Source of the DNA: Lentzea aerocolonigenes
Lineage (GTDB): Bacteria > Actinomycetota > Actinomycetes > Mycobacteriales > Pseudonocardiaceae
DNA length: 40,575 bases
Direction: 5' to 3'
NCBI RefSeq assembly: GCF_000955955.1
Contig: NZ_JYJG01000085.1
Coordinates: forward strand, 1 to 40,575
Shown here: piece by piece, positions 1-7,287 of the stretch
How positions within the stretch are numbered: position 1 is the first letter of the stretch
How the letters are laid out: each line of letters begins with the position of its first letter
The notes under the pieces: generated by a model
What the model was told of the DNA's origin: nothing
What the model saw: the letters and a program-made list of their open reading frames with translations, nothing else
Databases searched by the model: none
Made by a program: the position numbers and the translations under genes

Positions 1-159
1 GGCACGCCTGTTGCCTTGGGCGGCCACCGGAGCGCACGGGAAGAGCAGCTCGGCTTTCGCCATCGCCTTTGCCTCGGCTGCGCCTTCGGGTCGCCTCGCC
101 TTCGGCTTCGGCGTTGTGGGCGTTCCCGGTGCGTGCGCTTGGGCCGCTTCGGCGTGGGG
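1..159. other. Intergenic stretch with short CTTCGG repeats
   Basis: No convincing gene is seen. The hexamer CTTCGG occurs at 84-89, 100-105, 106-111 and 147-152, mostly within GCC-TTC-GGC contexts that would form small UUCG-capped hairpins in a plus-strand transcript. The stretch lies just downstream of the minus-strand transglycosylase, whose transcript would carry the complement, so a terminator role is not clear. A 77-codon open frame here is Arg/Gly-rich and looks spurious. Confidence 0.35.
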
Positions 160-969
160 CTAGGAGGCGCTTGCCCTGGCGTAGGCGTCGGCTCCGCTGA
201 ACACGTTTTGGCCGTACTCCACGGAGTTGTTGTAGGCCATCACTGCTGACCACCAACCCTGGCCTGTGCCGAGGTCTCGGGCGCCGCCTGCGCAGAGGTA
301 GCGGGCGGCGGTCAGGGCGGCGTCGTCGATGTTTTGCGGGTCTGCTGGTTGGCCGTCGCCTGCTGCTCGCTTCGCCCAGCGGTTCCAGGTGCCCGGGATG
401 AACTGCATCGGGCCCACGGCTCGGTCCCATGTCGGGTCGCCGTCCAGGCGGCCGCCGTCGGTGTCTTGGATTGCTCGGACTCCTGCGGAGCCGTTGAGGG
501 GGACGCCGATGATCGGGCGCGAGGGGAGGCCGTTGTCCTGGAGGTGGGCGCCGAAGATGCTGCCGTGGTGGGACTCGACTCGGCCGATGCCGGCGAGGGT
601 GGCCCAGGAGATTCTGCAGGCTGGGGCTTCGCGTTGCATGGTCAGGTCGGCGTTGGCGTAGGCCTGCAGGGCGCGTTGGGGGATGTCGGTTTTTGAGGCG
701 ACGCGGGTTGCCCAGTCGGCCAGTGGGTCTGTTCGGGTGCCTGGGGCGGCGGCGTTGCCTGGGGGTGCGGAGCCTGGTTGTACGTCCTGGATTGGGACGA
801 GGAACGGGGGTGGGCCCGGTGGGGCCGCGTCTCTGCGGTTCAGGGCGCCCAGGGCCCAGGCGCCTGCGGCCACTACGACGATCAGCAGCAGCACCAGGAT
901 GATGCGGCCGAAGATGTTGCCGTAGTTGGGGCGGCGGACCGGGGTTTTCAGGGGCGGCGGCGGGACCAC
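160..969 (-). CDS. Membrane-anchored lytic transglycosylase (SLT-like)
   Basis: A 269-residue protein that probably cleaves peptidoglycan glycan strands at the cell surface. The start is GTG. Residues 1-20 are Pro/Arg-rich and cytoplasmic, a single membrane helix (Ile/Leu/Val/Ala-rich) spans about 22-45, a Pro-rich linker follows, and the catalytic domain covers about 90-265. The motif GIGRVESHHG contains the likely catalytic Glu132. The later segments GRLDGDPTWDRAVGPMQFIP and AALTAARYLCAGG are typical of actinobacterial transglycosylases of the SLT/MltB-like type. The same segments recur almost word for word in the protein at 15829-17136, so the two are paralogues with different anchoring: this one has an N-terminal helix, the other an N-terminal signal or anchor plus a Thr-rich tail. 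It is transcribed divergently from efeU. The family call is firm; the physiological role is inferred. Confidence 0.88.
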   Translation of the reverse strand: MVPPPPLKTPVRRPNYGNIFGRIILVLLLIVVVAAGAWALGALNRRDAAPPGPPPFLVPIQDVQPGSAPPGNAAAPGTRTDPLADWATRVASKTDIPQRALQAYANADLTMQREAPACRISWATLAGIGRVESHHGSIFGAHLQDNGLPSRPIIGVPLNGSAGVRAIQDTDGGRLDGDPTWDRAVGPMQFIPGTWNRWAKRAAGDGQPADPQNIDDAALTAARYLCAGGARDLGTGQGWWSAVMAYNNSVEYGQNVFSGADAYARASAS

Positions 970-1047
970 GGGATCCAGGCTACGTGCTCTTCACGCGCGG
1001 TGACGGGCGTGAACGTGATGAAACCGGCACTGATGGCGGCTGGACAT

Positions 1048-1066
1048 ACAGGTGAGGCTTACCTTA
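1048..1066 (+). promoter_or_regulatory. DtxR/IdeR-type iron box 1
   Basis: The 19-mer ACAGGTGAGGCTTACCTTA matches the actinobacterial iron-box consensus TWAGGTTAGSCTAACCTWA at 15 of 19 positions by hand alignment, with both AGGT...ACCT arms intact. It lies 35-53 bases upstream of the efeU start. EfeUOB imports iron, so repression by an iron-loaded DtxR-family regulator (IdeR/DmdR) is the expected control. This is motif-based inference. Confidence 0.75.
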
Positions 1067-1082
1067 AATAAGGCCGACCTAA
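1064..1082 (+). promoter_or_regulatory. Second, overlapping iron box
   Basis: TTAAATAAGGCCGACCTAA matches the same 19-bp iron-box consensus at 14 of 19 positions, with an intact right arm (ACCTAA) and a weaker left arm. It shares three bases (1064-1066) with box 1. Two boxes offset by 16 bp would allow two regulator dimers to bind next to each other. It ends 18 bases before the efeU start, where it would block transcription initiation or early elongation. Confidence 0.5.
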
Positions 1083-1100
1083 TTTGCTGGAGGCGTCGAG

Positions 1101-1925
1101 ATGTTGTTCACCAATGGGCTGATCGGGCTGCGGGAAGGGCTTGAGGCTGCCCTCGTGGTGAGCATCTTGATCGCATTCCTGGTCAAGACCGACCGGAGGC
1201 ACGCGCTCAAGTGGGTTTGGGTGGGTGTTGCGACGGCGGTGGCACTCTCCGTGGCGGCTGGGGCGATCATCACCTTCAGCGCTGCGGGCATGAGCTTTGA
1301 GCAGCAGGAAGCGTTCGGCGGGATCATGTCGATCATTGCGGTCGCGTTCGTCACCGGAATGATCTTCTGGATGCGCAAGGCGGCCAAGACGATCGCGGCC
1401 GAGTTGCGCGGCAAAATGGACGAAGCGTTGCAAATCGGACCAATTGCCGTGGCTGTGGTGGCCCTTTTGTCGGTGGGGCGGGAAGGGTTGGAGACCGCGG
1501 TCTTCTTCTATTCCAGCGTGCAGGCTGCCGGCGGGGGGACGACTGAGCCGCTGCTCGGGTTCCTGGCGGGGATCGCGGTGGCCGTGGTGATCGCGGCGCT
1601 GCTGTACCAAGGGGCAATCCGGTTCGATCTCGGGAAGTTCTTCACCGTCACGGGTGTGCTGCTCGTGTTCGTGGCCGCCGGGGTGCTCAGCTACGGGATC
1701 CACGACCTGCAGGAGGCCGCGTTCCTGCCGGGGCTCGACACGCTGGCGTTCGACGTCAGCGACACCCTGCCGGAGGACTCCTGGTACGGGGCGTTGCTCA
1801 AGGGGTTCTTCAACTACTCGCAGCGCACTTCGGTGCTGCAGGCCATCGCGTGGGTCGCCTACGTGGGGGTTGTTCTGTCCGTGTTCCTCATCCGGCCGCG
1901 CCGTCGCGCCGCCGTGGCCAACTGA
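1101..1925 (+). CDS. efeU: EfeU: FTR1-family high-affinity iron permease
   Basis: A 274-residue polytopic membrane protein that carries iron across the cytoplasmic membrane as part of the EfeUOB system. It has the two FTR1 signature motifs REGLE, at residues 11-15 and 127-131. The Glu residues in these helices are the iron-handling residues of the family. About seven hydrophobic helices follow the expected pattern (residues 7-25, 36-60, 70-90, 113-135, 150-172, 178-200, 245-265). The start ATG is preceded by a GGAGG-like site (GCTGGAGGCG). It is the first gene of an operon: efeO starts 17 bases after its stop. Two candidate iron boxes sit directly upstream. Length and motifs fit a functional permease. 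Confidence 0.95.
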   Translation: MLFTNGLIGLREGLEAALVVSILIAFLVKTDRRHALKWVWVGVATAVALSVAAGAIITFSAAGMSFEQQEAFGGIMSIIAVAFVTGMIFWMRKAAKTIAAELRGKMDEALQIGPIAVAVVALLSVGREGLETAVFFYSSVQAAGGGTTEPLLGFLAGIAVAVVIAALLYQGAIRFDLGKFFTVTGVLLVFVAAGVLSYGIHDLQEAAFLPGLDTLAFDVSDTLPEDSWYGALLKGFFNYSQRTSVLQAIAWVAYVGVVLSVFLIRPRRRAAVAN

Positions 1926-1942
1926 TCAATGGAGTAGTGACC

Positions 1943-3058
1943 GTGCGCAAGGCAGTGGTGATTCTCGGTTCGCTCGCGGTGCTGGCGGCGTGCAGCAACG
2001 GCGGCACGAACGACGCCGGCGGCAACATCGCCGTCGAGGCGAGCGACGACGCGTGCAAGGTCGCGAAGACCGAGGCGGCGACGGGCAACGTCACGTTCGA
2101 GGTGACGAACAAGGGCAGCAAGGTGACCGAGTTCTACCTCTACGCGGAGGGCGACCGGATCCTCGGCGAGGTCGAGAACATCGGGCCGGGGTTGAGCCGC
2201 AAGCTGATCGTCGAGGTCGGTGAGGCCGGGAAGTTCCAGACCGCGTGCAAGCCCGGCATGAAGGGCGACGGCATCCGCGGTGACTTCACGGTCACCGGTG
2301 ACAGCAAGAAGTCCACTGACGGCAACGCGTTGCTGGCCGAGGCGACCAAGAGCTACCAGCGTTACGTGAGCTCGCAGGCGGACCAGCTGCTGGTGAAGAC
2401 CGAGGAGTTCGTCAACGCGGTCAAGGCCAAGAAGGTCGACGACGCCAAGGCGCTGTTCCCGGTGTCGCGGACCTACTGGGAGCGCATCGAGCCCGTCGCG
2501 GAGAGCTTCGGCGACCTCGACCCCAAGATCGACGGCCGCGAGGACGTCATTGAAGAGGGAATGGCGTTCACCGGCTACCACCGCCTGGAGAAGGACCTGT
2601 GGGAGTCCGGGCTGCAGGCCGACTCCGAGAAGATCGCGGACCAGCTCCTGGTCGACGTCAAGGAGATCGTGGCCAAGGCGAAGACGGTCGAGCTGACGCC
2701 CGTGCAGCTCGCGAACGGCGCCAAGGAGCTGCTGGACGAGGTCGCCACCGGCAAGATCACCGGTGAGGAGGACCGCTACTCGCACACCGACCTGTGGGAC
2801 TTCCGGGCCAATGTGGACGGTTCGCAGGCGGCCATCGCGGCGCTGCGCCCGGCGGTGGAGCAGAAGGACAAGGCGCTGGTGTCCACTCTGGACGCGAAGT
2901 TCAAGGCGCTCGACGAGGCGCTGGAGAAGCAGCGCAAGGGCGACGGCTTCAAGTCCTACAAGGAGCTGACGCAGGACGAGATCAAGGCGCTGGCCGAAGC
3001 CGTCGACGCACTCGGCGAGCCGGTCAGCAAGGTTGCGGAAGTGGTGTCGGCCAAGTGA
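1943..3058 (+). CDS. efeO: EfeO: iron uptake lipoprotein (cupredoxin-like plus M75/imelysin)
   Basis: A 371-residue extracytoplasmic lipoprotein that binds iron and hands it to EfeU. I chose GTG 1943 because it follows a GGAG site by eight bases and gives a short lipoprotein signal (VLAAC, lipidated Cys17). A longer open frame upstream overlaps efeU and adds an Arg-rich, non-signal sequence. Residues about 30-125 form the cupredoxin-like EfeO domain. Residues about 135-370 form the helical M75/imelysin domain, with the HxxE metal motif HRLE at His213-Glu216. The two-domain architecture is that of EfeO rather than the short EfeM form. The stop overlaps the start of efeB by four bases (GTGA), so the two are translationally coupled. 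Confidence 0.94.
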   Translation: MRKAVVILGSLAVLAACSNGGTNDAGGNIAVEASDDACKVAKTEAATGNVTFEVTNKGSKVTEFYLYAEGDRILGEVENIGPGLSRKLIVEVGEAGKFQTACKPGMKGDGIRGDFTVTGDSKKSTDGNALLAEATKSYQRYVSSQADQLLVKTEEFVNAVKAKKVDDAKALFPVSRTYWERIEPVAESFGDLDPKIDGREDVIEEGMAFTGYHRLEKDLWESGLQADSEKIADQLLVDVKEIVAKAKTVELTPVQLANGAKELLDEVATGKITGEEDRYSHTDLWDFRANVDGSQAAIAALRPAVEQKDKALVSTLDAKFKALDEALEKQRKGDGFKSYKELTQDEIKALAEAVDALGEPVSKVAEVVSAK

Positions 3059-4296
3059 GCGAAGGGGTTTCGCGACGGAGGCTGCTGGGGTACGCGGGCG
3101 CCGGTGTGGCGCTCGCGGGCGCGGGTGCGACCGCTGGTGTGCTCGCGACCAGGCAGTCGCCGGAGGTGGAGAACGTTGCCGCGGCGAAGGTTCCGTTCCG
3201 CGGTGACGTGCAGGCGGGCATCACCACGCCCGCGCAGGACCACATGCACTTCGTCGCGCTGGACGTGAAGACGACCAGCCGCGACGAGCTGATCGACCTG
3301 CTCAAGCAGTGGACGCTGGCCGCGGAACGGATGACCGCGGGCCAGGAGGCCGCCGAGAACGGTGCGGTGGGCGGCAATGCCGAGGCGCCGCCGAAGGACA
3401 CCGGCGAGGCGCTCGACCTGCCCGCGTCCGCGCTGACGATCACGATCGGCTTCGGGCCGTCGTTGTTCGACGACAGGTTCGGGCTCAAGGACAAGCGGCC
3501 GGAGGCGTTGATCGACCTGCCGCGCTTCCCGCAGGACGACCTGGATCCCGCGCGCAGCAACGGGGACATCTGCCTGCAGGCCTGCGCGAACGACCCGCAG
3601 GTCGCCGTGCACGCCATCCGCAACCTCGTCCGGATCGGGTTCGGGCGGGTCGCGGTGCGCTGGTCGCAGCTCGGGTTCGGCCGCACGTCGTCGACCACGC
3701 GCGCGCAGGCCACGCCGCGCAACATGTTCGGGTTCAAGGACGGCACCCGCAACATCAAGGCCGAGGACACCGACCACCTGCGCGACCACGTGTGGGTCAC
3801 CGAAGGCCCCGAGTGGATCCGCGGTGGCACGTACCTGGTGGCGCGCCGCATCCGCATGCACATCGAGATCTGGGACCGCACCTCGCTGAGCGAGCAGGAG
3901 CAGATCATCGGCCGCACCAAGGGCGAGGGTGCGCCGCTGGGGCAGCAGAAGGAGTTCGACGAGCCCGACCTGCACGTCCGCGGCGCGGGTGGAGTTCCGT
4001 TGATCGGCGAGGTCTCGCACATCCGGCTCGCGTCGCCGGAGTCGTTGAACGGCGTCAGGATCCTGCGCCGCGGCTACAACTTCACCGACGGCTCGGACGG
4101 GCTCGGGCACCTGGACGCCGGTCTGTTCTTCCTGGGCTTCAACCGCGACTCGCGCACGCACTACGTGCCGATGCAGCAGGCCCTGTCCACAAAGGACGAG
4201 ATGATGGAGTACGTGGAGCACACCGGTTCCGCGCACTTCGCCATACCGCCGGGCGTGAAGAAGGGCGGGTTCTGGGGCGAGGGACTGTTCCGCTGA
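3055..4296 (+). CDS. efeB: EfeB: Tat-exported DyP-type haem peroxidase
   Basis: A 413-residue haem peroxidase, the third component of EfeUOB. It is thought to oxidise ferrous iron, and has been proposed to act on haem, outside the membrane. GTG 3055 overlaps the efeO stop and places a twin-arginine signal at the N-terminus: SRRRLLGYAG (residues 6-15) followed by an Ala/Gly-rich hydrophobic stretch. The DyP hallmark GXXDG is present as GFKDG with distal Asp229. The segment SHIRLASPE contains His322, the probable proximal haem ligand, and DAGLFFLGFNRD is the usual C-terminal DyP block. An open frame extends about 260 bases upstream but overlaps efeO and lacks a signal. The stop abuts the convergent TPR gene with no spacer. 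Confidence 0.94.
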   Translation: MSEGVSRRRLLGYAGAGVALAGAGATAGVLATRQSPEVENVAAAKVPFRGDVQAGITTPAQDHMHFVALDVKTTSRDELIDLLKQWTLAAERMTAGQEAAENGAVGGNAEAPPKDTGEALDLPASALTITIGFGPSLFDDRFGLKDKRPEALIDLPRFPQDDLDPARSNGDICLQACANDPQVAVHAIRNLVRIGFGRVAVRWSQLGFGRTSSTTRAQATPRNMFGFKDGTRNIKAEDTDHLRDHVWVTEGPEWIRGGTYLVARRIRMHIEIWDRTSLSEQEQIIGRTKGEGAPLGQQKEFDEPDLHVRGAGGVPLIGEVSHIRLASPESLNGVRILRRGYNFTDGSDGLGHLDAGLFFLGFNRDSRTHYVPMQQALSTKDEMMEYVEHTGSAHFAIPPGVKKGGFWGEGLFR

Positions 4297-4668
4297 TCAG
4301 TTCCCCAGGGCCAGCCGGGCTTTGACCTCGCCGAGCGCTTCCTGGTACTCGGGTGACGGGTTCATCGCGACCGCCATCCGCAACTGGGCGAGCGCCTCGG
4401 TGAGGCGCCCGAGCCGCTGCAGCGTCTTGCCGAGCGCGAACCGGGCGTAGTGGTCGCTCGGATCGAGGTCGAGCACCTTCCGGAACGCTTCCTCGGCCCG
4501 GTTGAGCTGCGCGGACCCGAGATACGCGCGGCCGGCCAGCAGCTGCACGGACGGAGCCTCCCCGGCCTCGGCCAGCACCTGTTTCAGCTCGCGGAGCGCA
4601 TCGAGAGGGCGGCGCTGTGCCATCAGCGCCTCCGCCTTCCTGAACGCCTCGAAGGTGCTGTCCGTCAT
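4297..4668 (-). CDS. Small TPR-repeat protein
   Basis: A 123-residue soluble protein made almost wholly of tetratricopeptide repeats, which mediate protein-protein contacts. ATG 4668 gives a start (MTDSTFEAFRKAEAL) that runs straight into the first helix. The longer upstream frame overlaps the EamA gene and is Arg/Ser-rich. Repeats are visible at about residues 5-35, 40-72 (AEEAFRKVLDLDPSDHYARF) and 73-106 (ALGKTLQRLGRLTEALAQLR), with canonical Gly/Ala/Pro positions. It lies ten bases downstream of the EamA gene on the same strand, so it is probably cotranscribed. The partner is unknown, and the link to the transporter may be only positional. Confidence 0.8.
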   Translation of the reverse strand: MTDSTFEAFRKAEALMAQRRPLDALRELKQVLAEAGEAPSVQLLAGRAYLGSAQLNRAEEAFRKVLDLDPSDHYARFALGKTLQRLGRLTEALAQLRMAVAMNPSPEYQEALGEVKARLALGN

Positions 4669-4678
4669 TCGATCAACG

Positions 4679-5572
4679 TTACCTACCGCTCGCCGGTTCT
4701 TCGACTGCCGTCCGGGCGACAGCACTCTTCGGGGTGGCGGTTCCGAGCCAGCACGCGCAGAAACCGAGCACCAGCCCGGCCACGACACCGGCCGTCGGCG
4801 CCTGCCCGAGCAGCGGCCACGCGATCAACGCCGTGACCGACGGAACCACAGAGGACAGCGTGGTCATCGCCGCCGCGCCCCCGGTGCGGACGCCGACCAG
4901 GAACAACGACGCGCCACCCATCGAGTTGACCAGCACCAGGAACACCATGGTCAGCCAGAACTGCCGCCAGTCGGTCACGCCGGCGTTCTCGGTGAGCGCC
5001 AGCAGCCCGACGACCGGCACGGACACGGCGTGCTGCACCGCGTTGCCGCTGCGGAAGTCCGTGTCCCGGCAGAACTTCTGCTGGTAGACGCCGCCCGCGA
5101 CGAACCCGAGCATGCCGAGCACGGTGAAGACCGCGCCGGACCCGAACGATCCCAGCCGGTCCCACAGCGCGGCGAGGACGGCGGCGACCCCGAGTGCGAG
5201 CCCGAGCACCTGTTTGAGTCCAATTCGGACACCGAACACCCCTGCTGACACCACGGCCGTGAGCACCGGTGTGCACGAGATGATCAACGCGGTGACCGAC
5301 GCGGGTACGCCGAGCCGCAGTCCCAGGTACACGCCGGAGAACTGGCAGGCCTGCACGAGCAGCCCCGCCACGCACGTGTGGACGAGCGGCCAGCCACGCG
5401 GCCAGCGCGCGCTCGTGACGAGGGCTACGAGAGCCATGAGCACGGCCGCGAGGGTGAAGCGGATGGTGGTCATCAGGAACGGCGGGGCCACGGCGACGGC
5501 GAGCGCGCCCACCGGATAACCGGAGGCCCAGACCAGCACCGTGCCCGCCGCGAAGCCTGGTTTGATCCGCAC
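4679..5572 (-). CDS. EamA/DMT-superfamily exporter
   Basis: A 297-residue membrane protein with ten predicted helices arranged as two EamA halves (about residues 5-140 and 150-290), typical of drug/metabolite transporters. Family members commonly export amino acids or metabolites such as O-acetylserine and cysteine. The first half opens with LVWASGYPVGA, and the repeat carries TALIISCTPVLTAVVS-like helices. It sits 52 bases downstream of a MalY/PatB-type C-S lyase on the same strand, and an Lrp-type regulator is divergent from that lyase. An amino-acid or thiol-related substrate is therefore plausible but unproven. The Lys/Arg-poor C-terminal tail (TAVEEPASGR) is cytoplasmic and short. Confidence 0.85.
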   Translation of the reverse strand: MRIKPGFAAGTVLVWASGYPVGALAVAVAPPFLMTTIRFTLAAVLMALVALVTSARWPRGWPLVHTCVAGLLVQACQFSGVYLGLRLGVPASVTALIISCTPVLTAVVSAGVFGVRIGLKQVLGLALGVAAVLAALWDRLGSFGSGAVFTVLGMLGFVAGGVYQQKFCRDTDFRSGNAVQHAVSVPVVGLLALTENAGVTDWRQFWLTMVFLVLVNSMGGASLFLVGVRTGGAAAMTTLSSVVPSVTALIAWPLLGQAPTAGVVAGLVLGFCACWLGTATPKSAVARTAVEEPASGR

Positions 5573-5624
5573 GGGTCTCAGAACTACCAGGTGTTTTCGT
5601 TCCGCACGAGGTTTCGTTCCGGAT

Positions 5625-6743
5625 CTACCGGCTCGCCGCCATCCTGCGGACCGCCTCGGTGATGATCTCCGGCGAGGTCGCGAGGTTCATCCGCACGAAG
5701 CCGTTGCCGCCGGTGCCGAAGGTGGTTCCGCAGTTCACCGCCACCCGGCCCCGGTCGAGGAAGGTCTTGGCGGGGCGATCGCCGAGGCCCAGTTCGCGGC
5801 AGTCCAGCCAGGCGAGGTAGGTGCCCGGCGCCGGTCGGTAGCGGACGCTCGGCAGTTCCTCGGCCAGCAGGTCCTGGAGGAGTCGCCGGTTCTCGTCGAG
5901 TGCTTCGAGGAGCGCGTCCAGCCAGTCACCGGCGTGGTTGAACGCTGCCGTGTGGGCGAGGATGCCGACGTGGCTGGGGCCGTGGCTCACCTCCTCCGGG
6001 AGCTTCGCGAGGTCGTCCGCGGCGTCCGGCCCGGCGATCGCGAGCGCGGCCTTGAGCCCGGCCAGGTTCCAGGCCTTCGACGCCGACATCAACGACAGCC
6101 CGTCGTCCGCGACGCTCAGGTAGGGCACGAACTTCGCGGTCGTGAGCGGCGCGTGGATCTCGTCGGCGACCACGCGGACGCCGTGCCTGCGGGCCAGTTG
6201 CGCGACTTGTGCGAGTTCGGCCTCGGTGTGGACGGTGCCGGTCGGGTTGTGGGGGTTGCACAGCAGGTAGACCGCGCCCTTGCCGGCTCGGGCGAACGCA
6301 TTTTCGAGGATGTCGAAGTCGATCCTGAACGTCTCGTCGAGCGGTGCCTCGACGACGGTCCGGCCCAGCGACTCGATGAACTGGTAGAAGGGCGGGTAGA
6401 CCGGGCAGTTGACCACGACGGGCGCGTCCCGGTGCGAGACCAGCCGGAACATCTCGACGACGCCGAGCATCACGTCCGGCACGATCGCGGTCCGCTCGAC
6501 GGCCGGTGCCCAGTCCCACCGCTTCTTCGCGAACTCGGCCAGCGCCTCGGCGTAGGCCGTCCCCGCGGGGTAGCCGGTGTCGCCTCGTGCGACCGCGTCG
6601 GTGATCGCCTTCGCGACGGGTTCCGCGAGGTGGACGTCCATCTCGGCGACCCACACCGGCAGCACGTCCTCCGGGTAGTACCGCCACTTCATGCTCGTTC
6701 GTTGCCTCAGCTGGTCCAGGGTGAGCTGACGTAACGGGTTCAT
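5625..6743 (-). CDS. MalY/PatB-family PLP-dependent C-S beta-lyase or aminotransferase
   Basis: A 372-residue pyridoxal-phosphate enzyme of fold type I. The N-terminal motif [18 protein letters not shown] (residues 19-36) marks the MalY/PatB subgroup, whose members cleave cystathionine or cysteine to pyruvate, ammonia and a thiol. Other visible elements are NPHNPTG (substrate and cofactor loop), [10 protein letters not shown] (Asp binding the pyridine nitrogen) and [10 protein letters not shown] with the Schiff-base Lys223. Length and order fit the family. It is the first gene of a likely lyase, EamA, TPR unit. Only 51 bases separate it from the divergent Lrp/AsnC gene, which probably controls it. 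An aminotransferase role cannot be excluded from sequence alone. Confidence 0.9.
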   Translation of the reverse strand: MNPLRQLTLDQLRQRTSMKWRYYPEDVLPVWVAEMDVHLAEPVAKAITDAVARGDTGYPAGTAYAEALAEFAKKRWDWAPAVERTAIVPDVMLGVVEMFRLVSHRDAPVVVNCPVYPPFYQFIESLGRTVVEAPLDETFRIDFDILENAFARAGKGAVYLLCNPHNPTGTVHTEAELAQVAQLARRHGVRVVADEIHAPLTTAKFVPYLSVADDGLSLMSASKAWNLAGLKAALAIAGPDAADDLAKLPEEVSHGPSHVGILAHTAAFNHAGDWLDALLEALDENRRLLQDLLAEELPSVRYRPAPGTYLAWLDCRELGLGDRPAKTFLDRGRVAVNCGTTFGTGGNGFVRMNLATSPEIITEAVRRMAASR

Positions 6744-6794
6744 GGGGCAAACCTAGGCTCGTTCGTGGAGGAAGTGTTTGCGATTCTTTGCTGC

Positions 6795-7244
6795 ATGGAC
6801 GCCCTGGACCGCAAGATTCTTGCTCACGTGCAGGCCGACGGCCGCCTGACCATCACCGAGCTCGCCGACCGGGTGCAGCTGAGCGTCTCCCGCGTGCAGC
6901 GCCGCCTGCGCGAACTCGAACGGGCAGGCGTGATCCGCGGCTACCGGGCCGTGGTGGACGCGGCCGCGATCGGCTTCGGCTTCGAGGCGCTGGTGTTCGC
7001 CAAGCTGCGGATCGAGTCGATGGACGACTTCGACCGCGCGCTGGTGGACGTGCCGAACGTGGTGGAGGCGCAACGGCTGTTCGGCAGTCCCGACTACCTG
7101 CTGCGGGTGGTCACCGCGGACCTCGCGTCGTACCAGCGGCTGTACGAGGAGACGCTGGCCAAGCTGCCAGGGGTGCGCGGGCTGACGTCGACGATCGTGA
7201 TGAAGCAGGTGATCGAGCCGCGCCCGTTGCCGACCCACCCGTGA
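6795..7244 (+). CDS. Lrp/AsnC-family transcriptional regulator
   Basis: A 149-residue regulator. It has an N-terminal winged helix-turn-helix (residues about 1-60: DALDRKILAHVQADGRLTI, then ELADRVQLSVSRVQRRLREL) and a C-terminal RAM ligand-binding domain (about 65-140). The RAM domain includes the FGSPDYLLRV strand typical of Lrp/AsnC proteins. I chose ATG 6795, which matches the usual family start just before LDRKIL. An upstream ATG at 6765 would add ten residues. These regulators sense amino acids and often control adjacent divergent genes. Here the neighbour is the MalY/PatB-type lyase with its EamA exporter, so control of amino-acid or sulfur-amino-acid turnover is a reasonable inference. 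It is followed, with a 43-base gap, by the SARP gene. Confidence 0.9.
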   Translation: MDALDRKILAHVQADGRLTITELADRVQLSVSRVQRRLRELERAGVIRGYRAVVDAAAIGFGFEALVFAKLRIESMDDFDRALVDVPNVVEAQRLFGSPDYLLRVVTADLASYQRLYEETLAKLPGVRGLTSTIVMKQVIEPRPLPTHP

Positions 7245-7287
7245 CGAGGCGGGAAGCGGGGAATGCGTGCGGGCGTTGTGCTGTTGC

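Noticed and set aside
16..249. A 77-codon plus-strand open frame at the window edge.
   Set aside because: It is Gly/Arg/Cys-rich, overlaps the transglycosylase 3' end and has no ribosome-binding site.
2956..4236. A 426-codon minus-strand open frame over efeB.
   Set aside because: It is antisense to a gene with a full set of DyP motifs and shows no domain of its own.
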